Below are positions 9,001-17,954 of a stretch of 64,000 nucleotides of DNA, in pieces. How positions within the stretch are numbered: the stretch's first letter is position 1; every line of letters starts with the position of its first letter. Both the position numbers and the translations under genes were made by a program. The stretch comes from Mesorhizobium sp. J8 (lineage in GTDB: Bacteria; Pseudomonadota; Alphaproteobacteria; Rhizobiales; Rhizobiaceae). A model generated the notes under the pieces. It saw nothing but the letters and a program-made list of their open reading frames with translations, did not search any database and was not told the DNA's origin. The stretch is taken from positions 5,394,001-5,458,000 of the forward strand of contig NZ_AP024109.1 of assembly GCF_016591715.1 (NCBI RefSeq). Reading direction: 5' to 3'.

Positions 9001-9966
9001 CTATGCGGACGAGCCGGTGTGGATCACCGTGCCGGCTGTCAGGATGCGTAGCACCCGGATCGCTTCCTCGCCATCGGTGCGCGGCTCGGCGCGCGTCTCG
9101 ATGCATTGCATGAAATGGGCAAGCTCGCGCGTCAGCGGCATGCCCTCGCCGACGGCCACATAGGAAGGCTCGTTGGCGGTAAAGGCCCACTGGCCGCTGT
9201 CCTGCCACACCGCGTGGCGGTAGACGGCAAGCTTGCGCTCCCAGGGCTCGACGTCGTCGAATACCGCCATCGCCTTTGTGCCGACGACGGTCAGCCGCCG
9301 CTCGCGATAGGGATTGAGGCGCGATGCGAAGAGATGGCTGCGGAGGCCGTTCGGGAAGCGCATATGCAAATGCGCGAAGTCGCTGAGATTGTCGAGCAGC
9401 GCCGCGCCCTCGCCCCTCACCTCGATCGGCTCGGTGCCGGTGATGGCGAGGATCATCGACAAATCGTGCGGCGCAAGGTCCCAGAGCGCGTCGTTTTCGG
9501 TGTGGAACTTGCCGAGGCCGAGCCGGTGCGAGTGGATATAACGCACCTCGCCGAGCTCGCCATTGTCGATCAGCGCCTTCAGCGTCTCGAAGGCGGGATG
9601 GAAACGCAGCACATGACCGACCATGAAGATCCGGCCATTGTCCTTTGCCGCCGTCACCGCACGCTCGGCGTCGGCAACCGTCAGCGCGATCGGCTTTTCC
9701 ACCAGCACGTCCTTGCCGCTTTCGACGGCGCGCACCGCGGTGTCGGCATGGAATTGCGGCGGCAGCGCCATGACGATGGCGTCGACGTCGTTGCGCTCGA
9801 ACAGCCTGTCCGGCTCGATCGCCAGGCAGTCCTGCTCGCTGGCGAAACCTTCGGCGCGGGCGCGGTTGACGTCGGAAACGGCATGGAGCGCGCCGAGCGC
9901 CTTGAGGGTGCGGATATGGTTGCTGCCCCAGTATCCGCAACCGAGGACGGCGATGCGCGGCTTCAT
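9001..9966 (-). CDS. Gfo/Idh/MocA-family NAD(P)-dependent dehydrogenase
   Basis: The 321-residue protein begins with the Rossmann motif VLGCGYWGSNHIRTL. It has the family EKPIALTVADAE motif near residue 93, which carries the catalytic Lys, and a second-domain His in DLAPHDLSMI. These enzymes oxidise or reduce hydroxyl groups of sugars or nucleotide sugars; similarity of pattern to WbpB/WlbA-type UDP-sugar dehydrogenases is possible but not decisive. It is convergent with mnmA and not in an obvious operon, so no substrate can be assigned. Confidence 0.85.
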   Translation of the reverse strand: MKPRIAVLGCGYWGSNHIRTLKALGALHAVSDVNRARAEGFASEQDCLAIEPDRLFERNDVDAIVMALPPQFHADTAVRAVESGKDVLVEKPIALTVADAERAVTAAKDNGRIFMVGHVLRFHPAFETLKALIDNGELGEVRYIHSHRLGLGKFHTENDALWDLAPHDLSMILAITGTEPIEVRGEGAALLDNLSDFAHLHMRFPNGLRSHLFASRLNPYRERRLTVVGTKAMAVFDDVEPWERKLAVYRHAVWQDSGQWAFTANEPSYVAVGEGMPLTRELAHFMQCIETRAEPRTDGEEAIRVLRILTAGTVIHTGSSA

Positions 9967-10217
9967 TCGTTCAAACTCTAGAATTTCATGGCCGAGACAT
10001 AGCGACGTGCCCCGCCGAACTCAACCCCGGGACATGCCCTGAGTGCCTGTCCGGCAAAGCTTTTCTGGGATGAGATTAAGCCGGCCGGATTATGCCGGCA
10101 TGTCGGCCTTATCCAAGCTTGACAGGTTCACCCTCGCAACCTTATATCCGCGCGACCTCGGCGAACGCCTCGCGACGCCCGTCCATCCAGGACGGTTTTC
10201 CGGGCCATTGCCACCCT

Positions 10218-10294
10218 GGCGGGGTAGCTCAGTTGGTTAGAGCACGGGAATCATAATCCTGGGGTCGGGGGTTCAAGTCCCTCCCCCGCTACCA
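10218..10294 (+). tRNA. tRNA with anticodon CAT (tRNA-Met elongator, or Ile2)
   Basis: This is a 77-base cloverleaf with encoded CCA. The acceptor stem GGCGGGG pairs with CCCCGCT (first pair G-T wobble). The D arm is GCTCAGTTGGTTAGAGC, the anticodon stem CGGGA/TCCTG encloses loop ATCATAA with anticodon CAT at 10252-10254, and the T arm contains GGTTCAAGTCC. The first pair is not the C-A mismatch of an initiator tRNA, so it reads Met internally or, if modified to lysidine, Ile AUA. Elongator Met is more likely. Confidence 0.93.
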
Positions 10295-10313
10295 TTTACC
10301 CAAGTCGCGCGAA

Positions 10314-10340
10314 AGTGCTTGGCCTCCGGCCTCAAGCACT
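10314..10340. terminator. Hairpin downstream of tRNA gene
   Basis: AGTGCTTG (10314-10321) pairs with CAAGCACT (10333-10340), with additional GGCC/GGCC pairing inside. It begins 20 bases after the tRNA CCA. No strong T run follows, so terminator function is uncertain. Confidence 0.45.
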
Positions 10341-10421
10341 CTTGGAGCGCAAAGCGATCTCGATCGCAGCCATGTGCGGCCGCGTTCGCGCGGCAGCGCA
10401 ACTCTGCGCTCGACGGAGCTG

Positions 10422-10541
10422 CGTGATGCGCCGCTCATCGACCCCAATCACTTCGCCGAACGCCGCGACCCCGAACGCGCCATCGACGGCATGAGCCGGA
10501 AGATCCTGTACGCGGAGTTTAAAACCGTGCGCGGCCTATGA
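10422..10541 (+). pseudogene. Possible remnant of a GMC-type oxidoreductase C terminus
   Basis: In frame from 10422 to a TGA at 10539 the sequence reads RDAPLIDPNHFAERRDPERA followed by IDGMSRKIL. This resembles the segment before the C-terminal catalytic region of choline-dehydrogenase-like GMC oxidoreductases (Pro-x-Ile-Asp-Pro-Asn, then Asp and Arg-Lys/Arg-Ile spacing). There is no start codon, no FAD domain and no continuation, so this is a decayed fragment. It lies directly downstream of a tRNA, in the 276-base gap before the ABC operon, which otherwise holds nothing recognisable. Confidence 0.4.
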
Positions 10542-10570
10542 GAGCAGCATCCGCGATTTCGACACCGCCC

Positions 10571-11620
10571 TCAATTTATCCTCCTGCCGCTCTCGGCGTC
10601 GAACAGATGCACCTTGTGCATCATGATCTCCAGGTTCACCTCCTGATCCGGCTTGAAGGGCGGCCGGTCCCGGATCTCCGCCATCAGGTCGACGCCATCG
10701 GCGGCTAAGGTGATTTCCTGCGCTTCGCCGGTCGGCTCGACCAACTGGACTCTTGCCTTTGCGTGGCTTCCACCGACAGCGATGTGCTGCGGACGAATCC
10801 CGTAAACCACGCCTTGCCTGTCCCCTGTCTCGTGCGGCAAGGGCAGGCGTAGGCCCTGCTCCGCGATGAATGCGCCGCTCTGAATGCGACCGTTGATGAG
10901 ATTCATTTCCGGCGAGCCGATAAAGCCTGCGACAAACAGATTGCCGGGATTCTCGTAGAGTTCGGAGGGGGTGCCGATCTGTTCGATGCGGCCTTTGTTC
11001 AGCACCACGATGCGGTCCGCGAGCGTCATCGCTTCTGTCTGGTCATGCGTGACGTAGATGCTGGTTCGGCCCAGCCGTTGGTGCAGCTTCTTGATCTCGG
11101 CACGCATCTTCACACGCAACTTGGCATCGAGCTTGCTGAGCGGCTCATCGAACAGGAAGGCCGAAGGATCTCGGACGATCGCGCGGCCCATGGCGACGCG
11201 CTGGCGCTGGCCGCCGGACAGTTGACGCGGCATGCGGCCGAGCAGGTCCTGCAGGCCGAGGATTTCGGCCGCCATCTTCACCCTGGAGATGATCTCTTCC
11301 CGGGGAACCTTGGCCAGACGAAGCGCGAAGCTCATATTGTCGGCCACGCTCATATGCGGATAGAGGGCATAGCTTTGGAACACCATGGCTATGTCGCGCG
11401 ACTTGGCCGGCATCTCGTCGACGACGCGCCCGCCGATGCGTATCTCACCGGTCGTATGCTCCTCCAGCCCCGCGATGATGCGCAGCAACGTTGACTTGCC
11501 GCAGCCTGACGGACCGACCAGGACCACGAACTCGCCGCTGGCGATTTCGATGTTGACGTCGCGCAGGACTTCCACCGCGCCGAAGCTCTTGCCGAGCTGT
11601 TCTATCTCGATTGCGGACAC
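10571..11620 (-). CDS. CUT1-type sugar ABC transporter ATPase (UgpC/MsmK-like)
   Basis: This is the cytoplasmic ATPase of a carbohydrate importer. The 349-residue protein has Walker [10 protein letters not shown] (residues 36-44), Q-loop VFQSYALYP, signature LSGGQ (134-138), Walker B FLFDEP (155-160) and the switch region [10 protein letters not shown], then a C-terminal TOBE/OB regulatory domain with GIRPQHI typical of MalK relatives. It is the last gene of a minus-strand operon with a binding protein, two permeases and an RraA gene, 26 bases after the RraA stop. Confidence 0.92.
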   Translation of the reverse strand: MSAIEIEQLGKSFGAVEVLRDVNIEIASGEFVVLVGPSGCGKSTLLRIIAGLEEHTTGEIRIGGRVVDEMPAKSRDIAMVFQSYALYPHMSVADNMSFALRLAKVPREEIISRVKMAAEILGLQDLLGRMPRQLSGGQRQRVAMGRAIVRDPSAFLFDEPLSKLDAKLRVKMRAEIKKLHQRLGRTSIYVTHDQTEAMTLADRIVVLNKGRIEQIGTPSELYENPGNLFVAGFIGSPEMNLINGRIQSGAFIAEQGLRLPLPHETGDRQGVVYGIRPQHIAVGGSHAKARVQLVEPTGEAQEITLAADGVDLMAEIRDRPPFKPDQEVNLEIMMHKVHLFDAESGRRIN

Positions 11621-11646
11621 CTATTCTTCTCCCGTACCGGCACGGC

Positions 11647-12402
11647 TCATTTTCGTTGGGCCTGCCGCCATGCGCGGTATTCGGCCTCACCCTCGGGGCT
11701 CAACGGATAGTATGTCCGCAGGTCTCCTCCTTGCGCGAGCCGCAAGCGCGAAAACTCTTCCCACTCTATGTGCGCGCCCGCGAGTTCGACCAGCTTAGGG
11801 GCAAGGCCGACCGGCACGACGACCACGCCATCGTCGTCGGCGACGATGATGTCGCCGGGGATGACCAGCACGTTCGAGCAGGCGATCGGGACGTTGACGG
11901 CGAAGGGGACGATGTTGGTCTGGGCATGGAAATTCGGCGTGACGCCTCGCACCCAGATGCCGATGTCGAGCGCCGCCGCCTGGGCGGAATCGCGAATGCA
12001 GCCGTCGACGACAACGCCGGCGCCACCACGCCCGGCGAAATAGGTCAGCATCATCTCGCCGAAGATGCCGCTGCCCAGATCGCCGCGGGCATCGACCACC
12101 ACCATGTCGCCAGGCTGGGTGGGATAAAGCACGTGTCGGTGCAGTTGCCGCTCCGGCTCCTCATATTCCGTCTCGTTGTACAGATCCTCGCGCTTCGGCA
12201 TGCACTGGAGCGTGAGGGCCGGCCCTGCCGCCGTGCTGCCGGAACGCAACGGACGCGGGCCGCGGATCTGCGGATCGCGAATGCCCATCTTGTGGTAAAG
12301 CTCGCTGGCCAGCGTCGCCGAACCGATCGCCGCAAGCGCGTCGACCAGTTCTCGTGGCGGCCGGGAAATGTCCTGTATCGCCGGTATCTGGTCAGCTTCC
12401 AT
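11647..12402 (-). CDS. RraA-fold protein, probable keto-acid aldolase or decarboxylase (copy 1)
   Basis: The 251-residue protein has the RraA/HMG-aldolase fold. GPALTLQCMP, GDMVVVDARGDLGSGIFGEM and GRGGAGVVVDGCIRDS carry the Gly-rich and Arg-Asp residues used for metal and pyruvate-enolate binding, followed by PGDIIVADDDGVVVVP. Some family members are class II pyruvate aldolases (4-hydroxy-4-methyl-2-oxoglutarate type) or oxaloacetate decarboxylases; E. coli RraA instead inhibits RNase E. Location inside a sugar ABC operon favours an aldolase acting on a dehydrated sugar acid. A second copy lies at 31031. Confidence 0.75.
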   Translation of the reverse strand: MEADQIPAIQDISRPPRELVDALAAIGSATLASELYHKMGIRDPQIRGPRPLRSGSTAAGPALTLQCMPKREDLYNETEYEEPERQLHRHVLYPTQPGDMVVVDARGDLGSGIFGEMMLTYFAGRGGAGVVVDGCIRDSAQAAALDIGIWVRGVTPNFHAQTNIVPFAVNVPIACSNVLVIPGDIIVADDDGVVVVPVGLAPKLVELAGAHIEWEEFSRLRLAQGGDLRTYYPLSPEGEAEYRAWRQAQRK

Positions 12403-12479
12403 TCCGTTCCTCCAATCTACGGTGAGGCGCTAACCTCATCGATCGTCACTCAGTTACGTTCAACCGTCGTCGAAGCCGT

Positions 12480-13358
12480 TCAGCCGCGAACCGCGCCGGT
12501 GGTGAGGCCTTTGACCAGCAGCCCCTGGGCAAACCAGACGAACACCAAGGTCGGGATGACCATGAGCACGCCGGCGGCCGACATGGCGCCCCAATCGATG
12601 CCGAACTGCGAGACGAAATTGGTGAGCCCGACGGGCAGCGTCTGCGCGGCCTTGCTCGAGGTCAGCGTTAGCGCGAGCAAGAGGTCGTTCCAGGTAAAGA
12701 GGAAGGTGATGACGGCGCTGGCGCCGATGCCGGGCGCAATCAGCGGCGCCACGATCTGGACCAGCGTGCGCACGGTGCCGGCGCCGTCCGACTGGGCGGC
12801 CTCTTCGATCTCTTTCGGCACATCCTGGATGAAGCCCAGAAGCAGCCAGATGGCAACCGGCAGCTTGGCTGCGGTATGGCTGAGGATCAGCGCCCAGACG
12901 GTATCGAGCAGCCCCATGGCGGCAAACACGGCGAAGAGCGGGATGGCAAGCGCGATGACCGGTATCATGCGCATGATCAAAAGCAGCCCGAAGATCAGCA
13001 TCGCGCCCGGCATCCTGAAGCGCGACAGCGCATAGGCGCAGGGAATGGCCGGCAGATGGACGAGGACGACCGTCGCCACCGAGACGATGACAGTGTTCCA
13101 GACATAGCCCATCGTGTCGTACTGGGCGAAGACGGAGACATACTGCGTCAGCGTCGCGGTCTCTGGGATGATGTGCACCGGCACCGAGAAGATGTCGGCC
13201 GAGCTGCGGATCGAGGTCAGGAACAGCCACACCAACGGAAAGACGGTGAGCGCGACGGTCAGCACCAGCGCCAGATACTGACCGGCGATCCCCGCCGTGA
13301 ACCTGCGGCGCCGCCGCTTCGGCTTGGCGCGTGCGCCGACGATGACGGCTTCGGTCAT
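12480..13358 (-). CDS. CUT1 sugar ABC transporter permease (MalG-like)
   Basis: This 292-residue inner-membrane protein has about six hydrophobic segments. It carries the cytoplasmic EAA loop EIEEAAQSDGAGTVRTLVQI, which contacts the ATPase, and a MalG-like C terminus (LLVKGLTTGAVRG). The start at 13358 overlaps the upstream permease stop by four bases, showing translational coupling; longer readings of the frame cross the preceding gene. Sugar specificity cannot be read from the sequence. Confidence 0.9.
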   Translation of the reverse strand: MTEAVIVGARAKPKRRRRRFTAGIAGQYLALVLTVALTVFPLVWLFLTSIRSSADIFSVPVHIIPETATLTQYVSVFAQYDTMGYVWNTVIVSVATVVLVHLPAIPCAYALSRFRMPGAMLIFGLLLIMRMIPVIALAIPLFAVFAAMGLLDTVWALILSHTAAKLPVAIWLLLGFIQDVPKEIEEAAQSDGAGTVRTLVQIVAPLIAPGIGASAVITFLFTWNDLLLALTLTSSKAAQTLPVGLTNFVSQFGIDWGAMSAAGVLMVIPTLVFVWFAQGLLVKGLTTGAVRG

Positions 13359-14278
13359 ATCGCCCTCCGTTTCGCAATCAGCCATGGCACTCCGTAAAGG
13401 AGGCCGAGCACGAACAGCGACATGCCCAGCGCAATGTAGGAGACCGCGGCCGCGTGTCCGAAATCCACCGCCTGGAACGCCAGCAGGTAGGAATAGACCG
13501 TCAGCAGGTTGGTGGCGCCGCCGGGTCCGCCCTGGGTCATCAGCCAGACGACGTCGAAGGTGCGGAACGTGTCGATGATGCGCAGCATCAGCGCGATCAT
13601 GATGACCGGACGCATCAGCGGCAACACGATGTGCCAGAAGCGCTGCCATGGCGTGGCGCCGTCCACCGTGGCCGCCTCGAGCGGCTCCTGCGGCAGGGAT
13701 TGCAGGCCGGCAAGGAACAAAAGCACCATCAGCGGCGTGTTCTGCCAGACATCGGCGACGATCACAGAGACGAGCGCCCAGGCCGGGTGGTTGAGCCAGG
13801 GGATGTCGGGCAGGTTGAACATGCGCAGCAACGCGTCGACCAACCCATATTGGGTGTTGAACAGCCAACGGAAGTTCAGGCCGACGACGGCTGGCGCGAT
13901 CATCGGCGGGACCAAAAGCAACGTGCGCGCAAGGCGCATGCCGCGCAGTTTGCCGTTGACCAGAACGGCGATCGCCATGCCGGCCACCACTTCGATCGTG
14001 ATGGAAACGACGCTGAAGATGGTCTGGTTTCGCAGCGCCTGGTTGAACTGGCGGCCGAAAAGTTCGTCGGTGTAGTTTCCGGTCCCGATGAATGGCGCCG
14101 AGCCGCTCAGATCCCAGCGGAAGAAGCTCATGATGAAGGAGTATCCGAGCGGATAGATGAGGATGGCCAGCATGACGAGGAGCGCCGGGCTGGCCAGCAG
14201 ATAGCCCCTCTGCCAGGTGTAGGGCAGCGGCGAGCGTCGCCGGCGCCCTGGCGCCTGGTGCTGTGCGAGCGCCGACAT
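13355..14278 (-). CDS. CUT1 sugar ABC transporter permease (MalF-like)
   Basis: This 307-residue inner-membrane protein has an Arg-rich N terminus, about six membrane segments (first: YLLASPALLVMLAILIYPLG) and the EAA loop EPLEAATVDGATPWQRFWHI. The start MSALAQHQ at 14278 is two bases past the binding-protein stop. It forms the transport pore with the overlapping MalG-like partner. The long open frame upstream of this start is an out-of-frame shadow of the binding protein. Confidence 0.9.
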   Translation of the reverse strand: MSALAQHQAPGRRRRSPLPYTWQRGYLLASPALLVMLAILIYPLGYSFIMSFFRWDLSGSAPFIGTGNYTDELFGRQFNQALRNQTIFSVVSITIEVVAGMAIAVLVNGKLRGMRLARTLLLVPPMIAPAVVGLNFRWLFNTQYGLVDALLRMFNLPDIPWLNHPAWALVSVIVADVWQNTPLMVLLFLAGLQSLPQEPLEAATVDGATPWQRFWHIVLPLMRPVIMIALMLRIIDTFRTFDVVWLMTQGGPGGATNLLTVYSYLLAFQAVDFGHAAAVSYIALGMSLFVLGLLYGVPWLIAKRRAI

Positions 14279-14280
14279 TC

Positions 14281-15561
14281 TCAGTCGTAAGCCCCGGCCC
14301 GGCGCATGATCTCTTCCGCTTCCGTCGCCGCCTGATTGAGCGAATCGGCGGGCGAAACCTGATCGGACAGAGCTTGCTCGATGGCCGAGAACATCAAGGT
14401 GCAGACCTTTGAGAAGCCGGCAAGCTTGGGCCATTCCTTGCCGTTCGCGATCGTCGTCTCGAGCTGCTGCAGCCATGTGGCCTGCGGGCCTTTGGCCGCG
14501 GCGATCACTTCCTTGGCTATCGCCTGGCTGCTCGGGAAGTTGGTGAACTGATCGAACTGCAGCCGCTGGGCGTCCGCGCCGACCGTGTATTTGATGAACT
14601 CGACGGCGGGTTCCTTGCGAGCGGATTGGCCGTTCAGCGCCATGGCATGGGAGATGGCGCATGAAATCGCTGCTTTGTCCCGCACGTAAGGAGCTGTCGA
14701 CCACTTGCCGACGATGCGCGAGGTTTCCGGATTGGACAGGGTGGCGAAGGCACCAGGCCAATCGAAAGTGGCATAGACCGTGCCGGACGAGAATTCGGTC
14801 GAGTTCTCGTTCCATTGATAGCCAACGGCATCGGACGGCACGATTTTGTGCTTCTGGATCAGGTCGCGATAGAAGGTCAGCGCCTTGATGCCGGCTTCGG
14901 AATTGAAGGCCGGCTTGTTGGCCTGGTCGACCCAGTCGCCGCCGGCCTGCCAGAGCAGGTCGCTGAAGGTGCGCTGCGCGGGGTCGCCCTGCCCCGGCAC
15001 GACGAGCCCATAGTGACCGTTGCCGGTGAGTTTCAGGCCGACATCGACGAGTTCCTCCCAGGTCTCGGCCGGCTTCAGGCCTTTCTCCTGGTAGACGTCG
15101 CTGCGGTAATACTGAACGCGCGCGTCCATGTTGCGCGGGATAGCCGCCAGATTTCCGGTCTTGGGATCGCGCAGGTATTTGACCGCGACGGGATAGAACT
15201 CCGCCAGTTCTGCGTCGCTGAAATAGCTGTTCAGCGGCGCGAAATGGTTGAAGTAGGAATCGATTTGCGCCGTGTGGGTGCTGTAGACGTCGTACTGGCT
15301 CGATTTTGCCGCGCTCAACGTGACCACCTTCGCCGTCAAGGGCGTGAATTCCAGGAGGTCGTAGCGAACCTTGATGCCGGTCTTGGCGGTGAAATCCTGG
15401 ACGATCTTCTCCCAATATTTCGGGTAGAGCGGACCGCCGGTGATCAGCAATGCGGTGATCTCTTTCGCCTCTGCCCTGGCAATCCACGGCGCGGCAAGCG
15501 AGCCGGCCGTCACTGCCGCGCTCGCGGCCAGGAATTTGCGTCTCGATAAGTTTCCGGACAT
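14281..15561 (-). CDS. Sugar ABC transporter substrate-binding protein (CUT1), Tat-exported
   Basis: The 426-residue periplasmic binding protein has a twin-Arg signal (SRRKFLAAS at residues 6-14, then a hydrophobic stretch ending at ARA). The body is family-1 solute-binding-protein-like, with TAKTGIKVRYDLLEF, YDVYSTHTAQID and YQWNENSTEF. The ATG at 15561 sits eight bases after AGGAGG. It is the first gene of the operon and faces the GntR gene at 15905. The ligand is unknown; the RraA gene suggests a sugar acid or its oligomer. Confidence 0.9.
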   Translation of the reverse strand: MSGNLSRRKFLAASAAVTAGSLAAPWIARAEAKEITALLITGGPLYPKYWEKIVQDFTAKTGIKVRYDLLEFTPLTAKVVTLSAAKSSQYDVYSTHTAQIDSYFNHFAPLNSYFSDAELAEFYPVAVKYLRDPKTGNLAAIPRNMDARVQYYRSDVYQEKGLKPAETWEELVDVGLKLTGNGHYGLVVPGQGDPAQRTFSDLLWQAGGDWVDQANKPAFNSEAGIKALTFYRDLIQKHKIVPSDAVGYQWNENSTEFSSGTVYATFDWPGAFATLSNPETSRIVGKWSTAPYVRDKAAISCAISHAMALNGQSARKEPAVEFIKYTVGADAQRLQFDQFTNFPSSQAIAKEVIAAAKGPQATWLQQLETTIANGKEWPKLAGFSKVCTLMFSAIEQALSDQVSPADSLNQAATEAEEIMRRAGAYD

Positions 15562-15904
15562 CACAATCTCCTCCTGGTTTGATCGGCCGGTCGCTTCAAG
15601 GACGGCCGACGACTTTCAGCTTCGGCGATCCACCGGCGTGCTCCTCCCGCCGCGAGACTGCCTGGTTTGGCTCCCCGGAAAGTCGCTTGCGAGCCTCCGG
15701 GCCATCGGTCACCTGCGCTCCAACACGCCTCGTTCGGTTGCGAAAGCGTATCGATCGTGATCGCGGACGGCGGCAACAGGGAACGGCGGCTTGCACCGCT
15801 CGATCCTCCCTTCCCGCAGGCCGTGTTATAGGCTAGTGAGCGTTTTTATGAGATAAGTTGACTGCATATCTAGCTATCAGCCTATAAGCTTATCAGACAA
15901 GTGG
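15562..15904. promoter_or_regulatory. Divergent control region with a GntR-type operator
   Basis: This 343-base region separates the minus-strand transporter operon from the plus-strand GntR gene. The last 60 bases are AT-rich. CTTATC-A-GACAAG at 15889-15901 is a 13-bp near-palindrome that recurs at 17735 and 17886, beside the other genes of this block. It ends three bases before the GntR start, consistent with autoregulation. No gene is seen in the rest. Confidence 0.55.
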
Positions 15905-16609
15905 ATGTTAATGATGGATACCGTCGAGGTCAAGCTTCAAACTTTGCCCAAGCAGGTGGCAGGCGTGCTTGCGCGACGCATCGCCGCCAGCGGTGTCGCG
16001 GGCGGCCAGGGACCGTCGGAGCAGCAGATCCTCCAGGAATTCGGGGTCTCGCGCGCGGTCGCGCGGGAGGCGCTGAAGATCCTGGCGTCGCTGGATATGA
16101 TCGAGATCGCCCAGGGACGGCGCGTGGTGCTGCGCCCGGCCGAGGAGTGGGACTATCTCAGCCCATTGCTCATCGACTGGCTGCCGCACGAGCAGATGCG
16201 CGAGATCCTGGCCGAAGCGCACGCGACGCGGATAATCATCGAACCGGCGATCGCCGCCATCGCGGCCAAGCATATGACCAAGGAAAAGCTCGAGCGTCTT
16301 GGCACCTTGCTGGCGGCGATGTCGGCAAGCGAGGACAATCCGGACGCCTATCTGAAGCTCGACCTGGACTTTCACATGGAGATTTGCCGGGCGGCGCAGA
16401 ACAGGATTCTCGACCGCTTCATGTATTCCTCCCGGTGGTGGCAGATGGCGAGCAGGCGCATCAGCAATCAGATGCCCCATGCGCTTCCCTCCGCAACCGA
16501 AATGCACAGGGCGATCTACGAGGCGCTCGTGGCACGCGATGAAAGGCGAGCGGAAGAAGCGATGCGCCGGCACCTCAAGAAGACCACCGCCGTCGGCTTG
16601 CCTCGGTGA
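15905..16609 (+). CDS. GntR/FadR-family regulator with FCD domain
   Basis: The 234-residue protein has an N-terminal winged helix (LPKQVAGVLARRIAASG, then EQQILQEFGVSRAVAREALKIL and a wing near residue 70) and a C-terminal helical FCD ligand domain with metal ligands likely in LDFHMEICRAAQNR and EMHRAIYEAL. These proteins usually repress sugar-acid or carboxylate genes and release DNA on binding the substrate. It probably binds the CTTRTY-A-GACRAG motifs at 15889, 17735 and 17886 and so controls both flanking transcription units. Confidence 0.9.
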   Translation: MLMMDTVEVKLQTLPKQVAGVLARRIAASGVAGGQGPSEQQILQEFGVSRAVAREALKILASLDMIEIAQGRRVVLRPAEEWDYLSPLLIDWLPHEQMREILAEAHATRIIIEPAIAAIAAKHMTKEKLERLGTLLAAMSASEDNPDAYLKLDLDFHMEICRAAQNRILDRFMYSSRWWQMASRRISNQMPHALPSATEMHRAIYEALVARDERRAEEAMRRHLKKTTAVGLPR

Positions 16610-16679
16610 AGGAGCGGCGCAGCCAGCATTCGCGCTGACCGCGCCGCAGCGTGCCGGGAGGACACGGCTTGACGGTGAA

Positions 16680-17666
16680 TTAGGCTCTCTTCGCTTGTTG
16701 TTCCTGGCGCTGGCGTGCGCGGAAACCGAACATGTCGCCCTTGTCCTTGATTTCCGCCCAGATGGGCGCGGTGATCCTGTCGATGGCGGCTATGTCCGCG
16801 TCGGAAATCGTCCAGCCGGCGCTCTCGACATTTTCCTCCAGTTCCTTGACGGTGCGGGCGCCGACCAGCGGCGAGCTGACGCCTGGTCTGCTGGTGAGCC
16901 ACTGTATCGCAAGCTGCGGAACCGTCTTGCCGTAGCGCGCCGCGATCGGCTTCAGCAGGTCGACGGCATGCACCGCCCGCTCATAGGTGCCCGGCTGGAA
17001 CAGCACCGTCGTGCGCCGCTCATCGCCCTCGACGAATTTGGTGTCCGGCGACAGCGTGCCGGTGAGCAGTCCTTGGGCGAGACCGCTATAGGGCATCACG
17101 CCGATATTGTGCTTGCGGCAATAGGGCAGTGTCTCGGCCTCAACCTCGCGCCAGAGCATGTTGTAGGGCGGCTGCAGCACGTCGACGACGCCATGCTGAC
17201 GGGCGCTGTCCATGTCGGCGACGCTGAAATTCGAAACGCCGACCGCCTTGATCCGTCCCGACGCGCGCAGCCGCTCCATCATCTCCATGGTCGGGCCGAT
17301 CGGAAAATCCGAGTTCGGCCAGTGGACAAAATAGACGTCGACATAGTCCGTCCGCATGCGCTTCAACGAACCGTCCAGCGCCGCCTCGATCGCGGCAGGT
17401 TCGAGATGATTGGGCGCGACCTTGGTCGCAATGACGGCCTTGTCTCGGCGGGCGGCCAGCGCCTCGCCGACGACTTCCTCGGCATGGCCGTGTCCATAGG
17501 CCTCGGCCGTGTCGATCAGCGTGATGCCGAGATCAAGGGCGCGTCTGATCACCCGGATTGACTCTTTATCGTCGGCCGCGCCCCAAAACGCGCCCGACAT
17601 CCCCCAAGTCCCAAGGCCGATTTCCGATACCTTGACGGGCGACGAACCCAGCTGTCGCTGTTGCAT
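16680..17666 (-). CDS. Aldo-keto reductase
   Basis: The 328-residue NADPH-dependent TIM-barrel reductase has GLGTWGMSG at the start, the catalytic Asp and Tyr in LIDTAEAYGHGHAEE, Lys in VIATKVAPN, and HWPNSDFP in the position of the catalytic His. AVGVSNFSVADM and a C-terminal cofactor site (LVGARTVKELEEN) complete it. The ATG at 17666 follows CAGGAGGA. It faces the enolase-superfamily gene at 17955 across a shared promoter with two operator-like sites, so it is likely co-regulated and may reduce an aldehyde or ketose intermediate of the same pathway. Confidence 0.88.
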   Translation of the reverse strand: MQQRQLGSSPVKVSEIGLGTWGMSGAFWGAADDKESIRVIRRALDLGITLIDTAEAYGHGHAEEVVGEALAARRDKAVIATKVAPNHLEPAAIEAALDGSLKRMRTDYVDVYFVHWPNSDFPIGPTMEMMERLRASGRIKAVGVSNFSVADMDSARQHGVVDVLQPPYNMLWREVEAETLPYCRKHNIGVMPYSGLAQGLLTGTLSPDTKFVEGDERRTTVLFQPGTYERAVHAVDLLKPIAARYGKTVPQLAIQWLTSRPGVSSPLVGARTVKELEENVESAGWTISDADIAAIDRITAPIWAEIKDKGDMFGFRARQRQEQQAKRA

Positions 17667-17734
17667 CCTGTTCCTCCTGATTGGCGCACGCATGGACCAC
17701 GATCCTGCGGTCGTTAAATTTATACGCTTATATA

Positions 17735-17747
17735 CTCGTCTAACAAG
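17735..17747. promoter_or_regulatory. Operator-like near-palindrome in front of the aldo-keto reductase gene
   Basis: CTCGTC-T-AACAAG on the plus strand reads CTTGTT-A-GACGAG on the other. It fits the same CTTRTY-A-GACRAG pattern seen at 15889-15901 and 17886-17898. It is 69 bases upstream of the reductase start on the minus strand. Confidence 0.45.
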
Positions 17748-17885
17748 TACATTTCGTCGGGATATACGATTCTTGCGCGACGCCTCCAAATTTCTCAAAT
17801 AATTCAATGTCAGGTGGCTTCGTCAGGGTCCATTCACGCAAAATCCCTCAAGGGGGGTTTACGTCTTGTTGCCCAATCTTGTATG

Positions 17886-17898
17886 CTTATTAGACAAG
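17886..17898. promoter_or_regulatory. Operator-like near-palindrome in front of the first enolase-superfamily gene
   Basis: CTTATT-A-GACAAG followed by TGG matches the site in front of the GntR gene (CTTATC-A-GACAAG followed by TGG) in 15 of 16 bases. It lies 57 bases before the enzyme start at 17955. Confidence 0.5.
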
Positions 17899-17954
17899 TG
17901 GCTTAGGCAGAACTCGCGCTTGTGAGCGCGGCGCCATTACGGGGAGAGGATCCG

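Noticed and set aside
10270..10294. tRNA 3' end as an integration site
   Set aside because: No integrase and no second copy of the tRNA end were seen in the window.
14279..15487. N-terminal extension of the MalF-like permease at 13355
   Set aside because: It is an out-of-frame reading of the binding-protein gene; the start at 14278 gives a normal permease.
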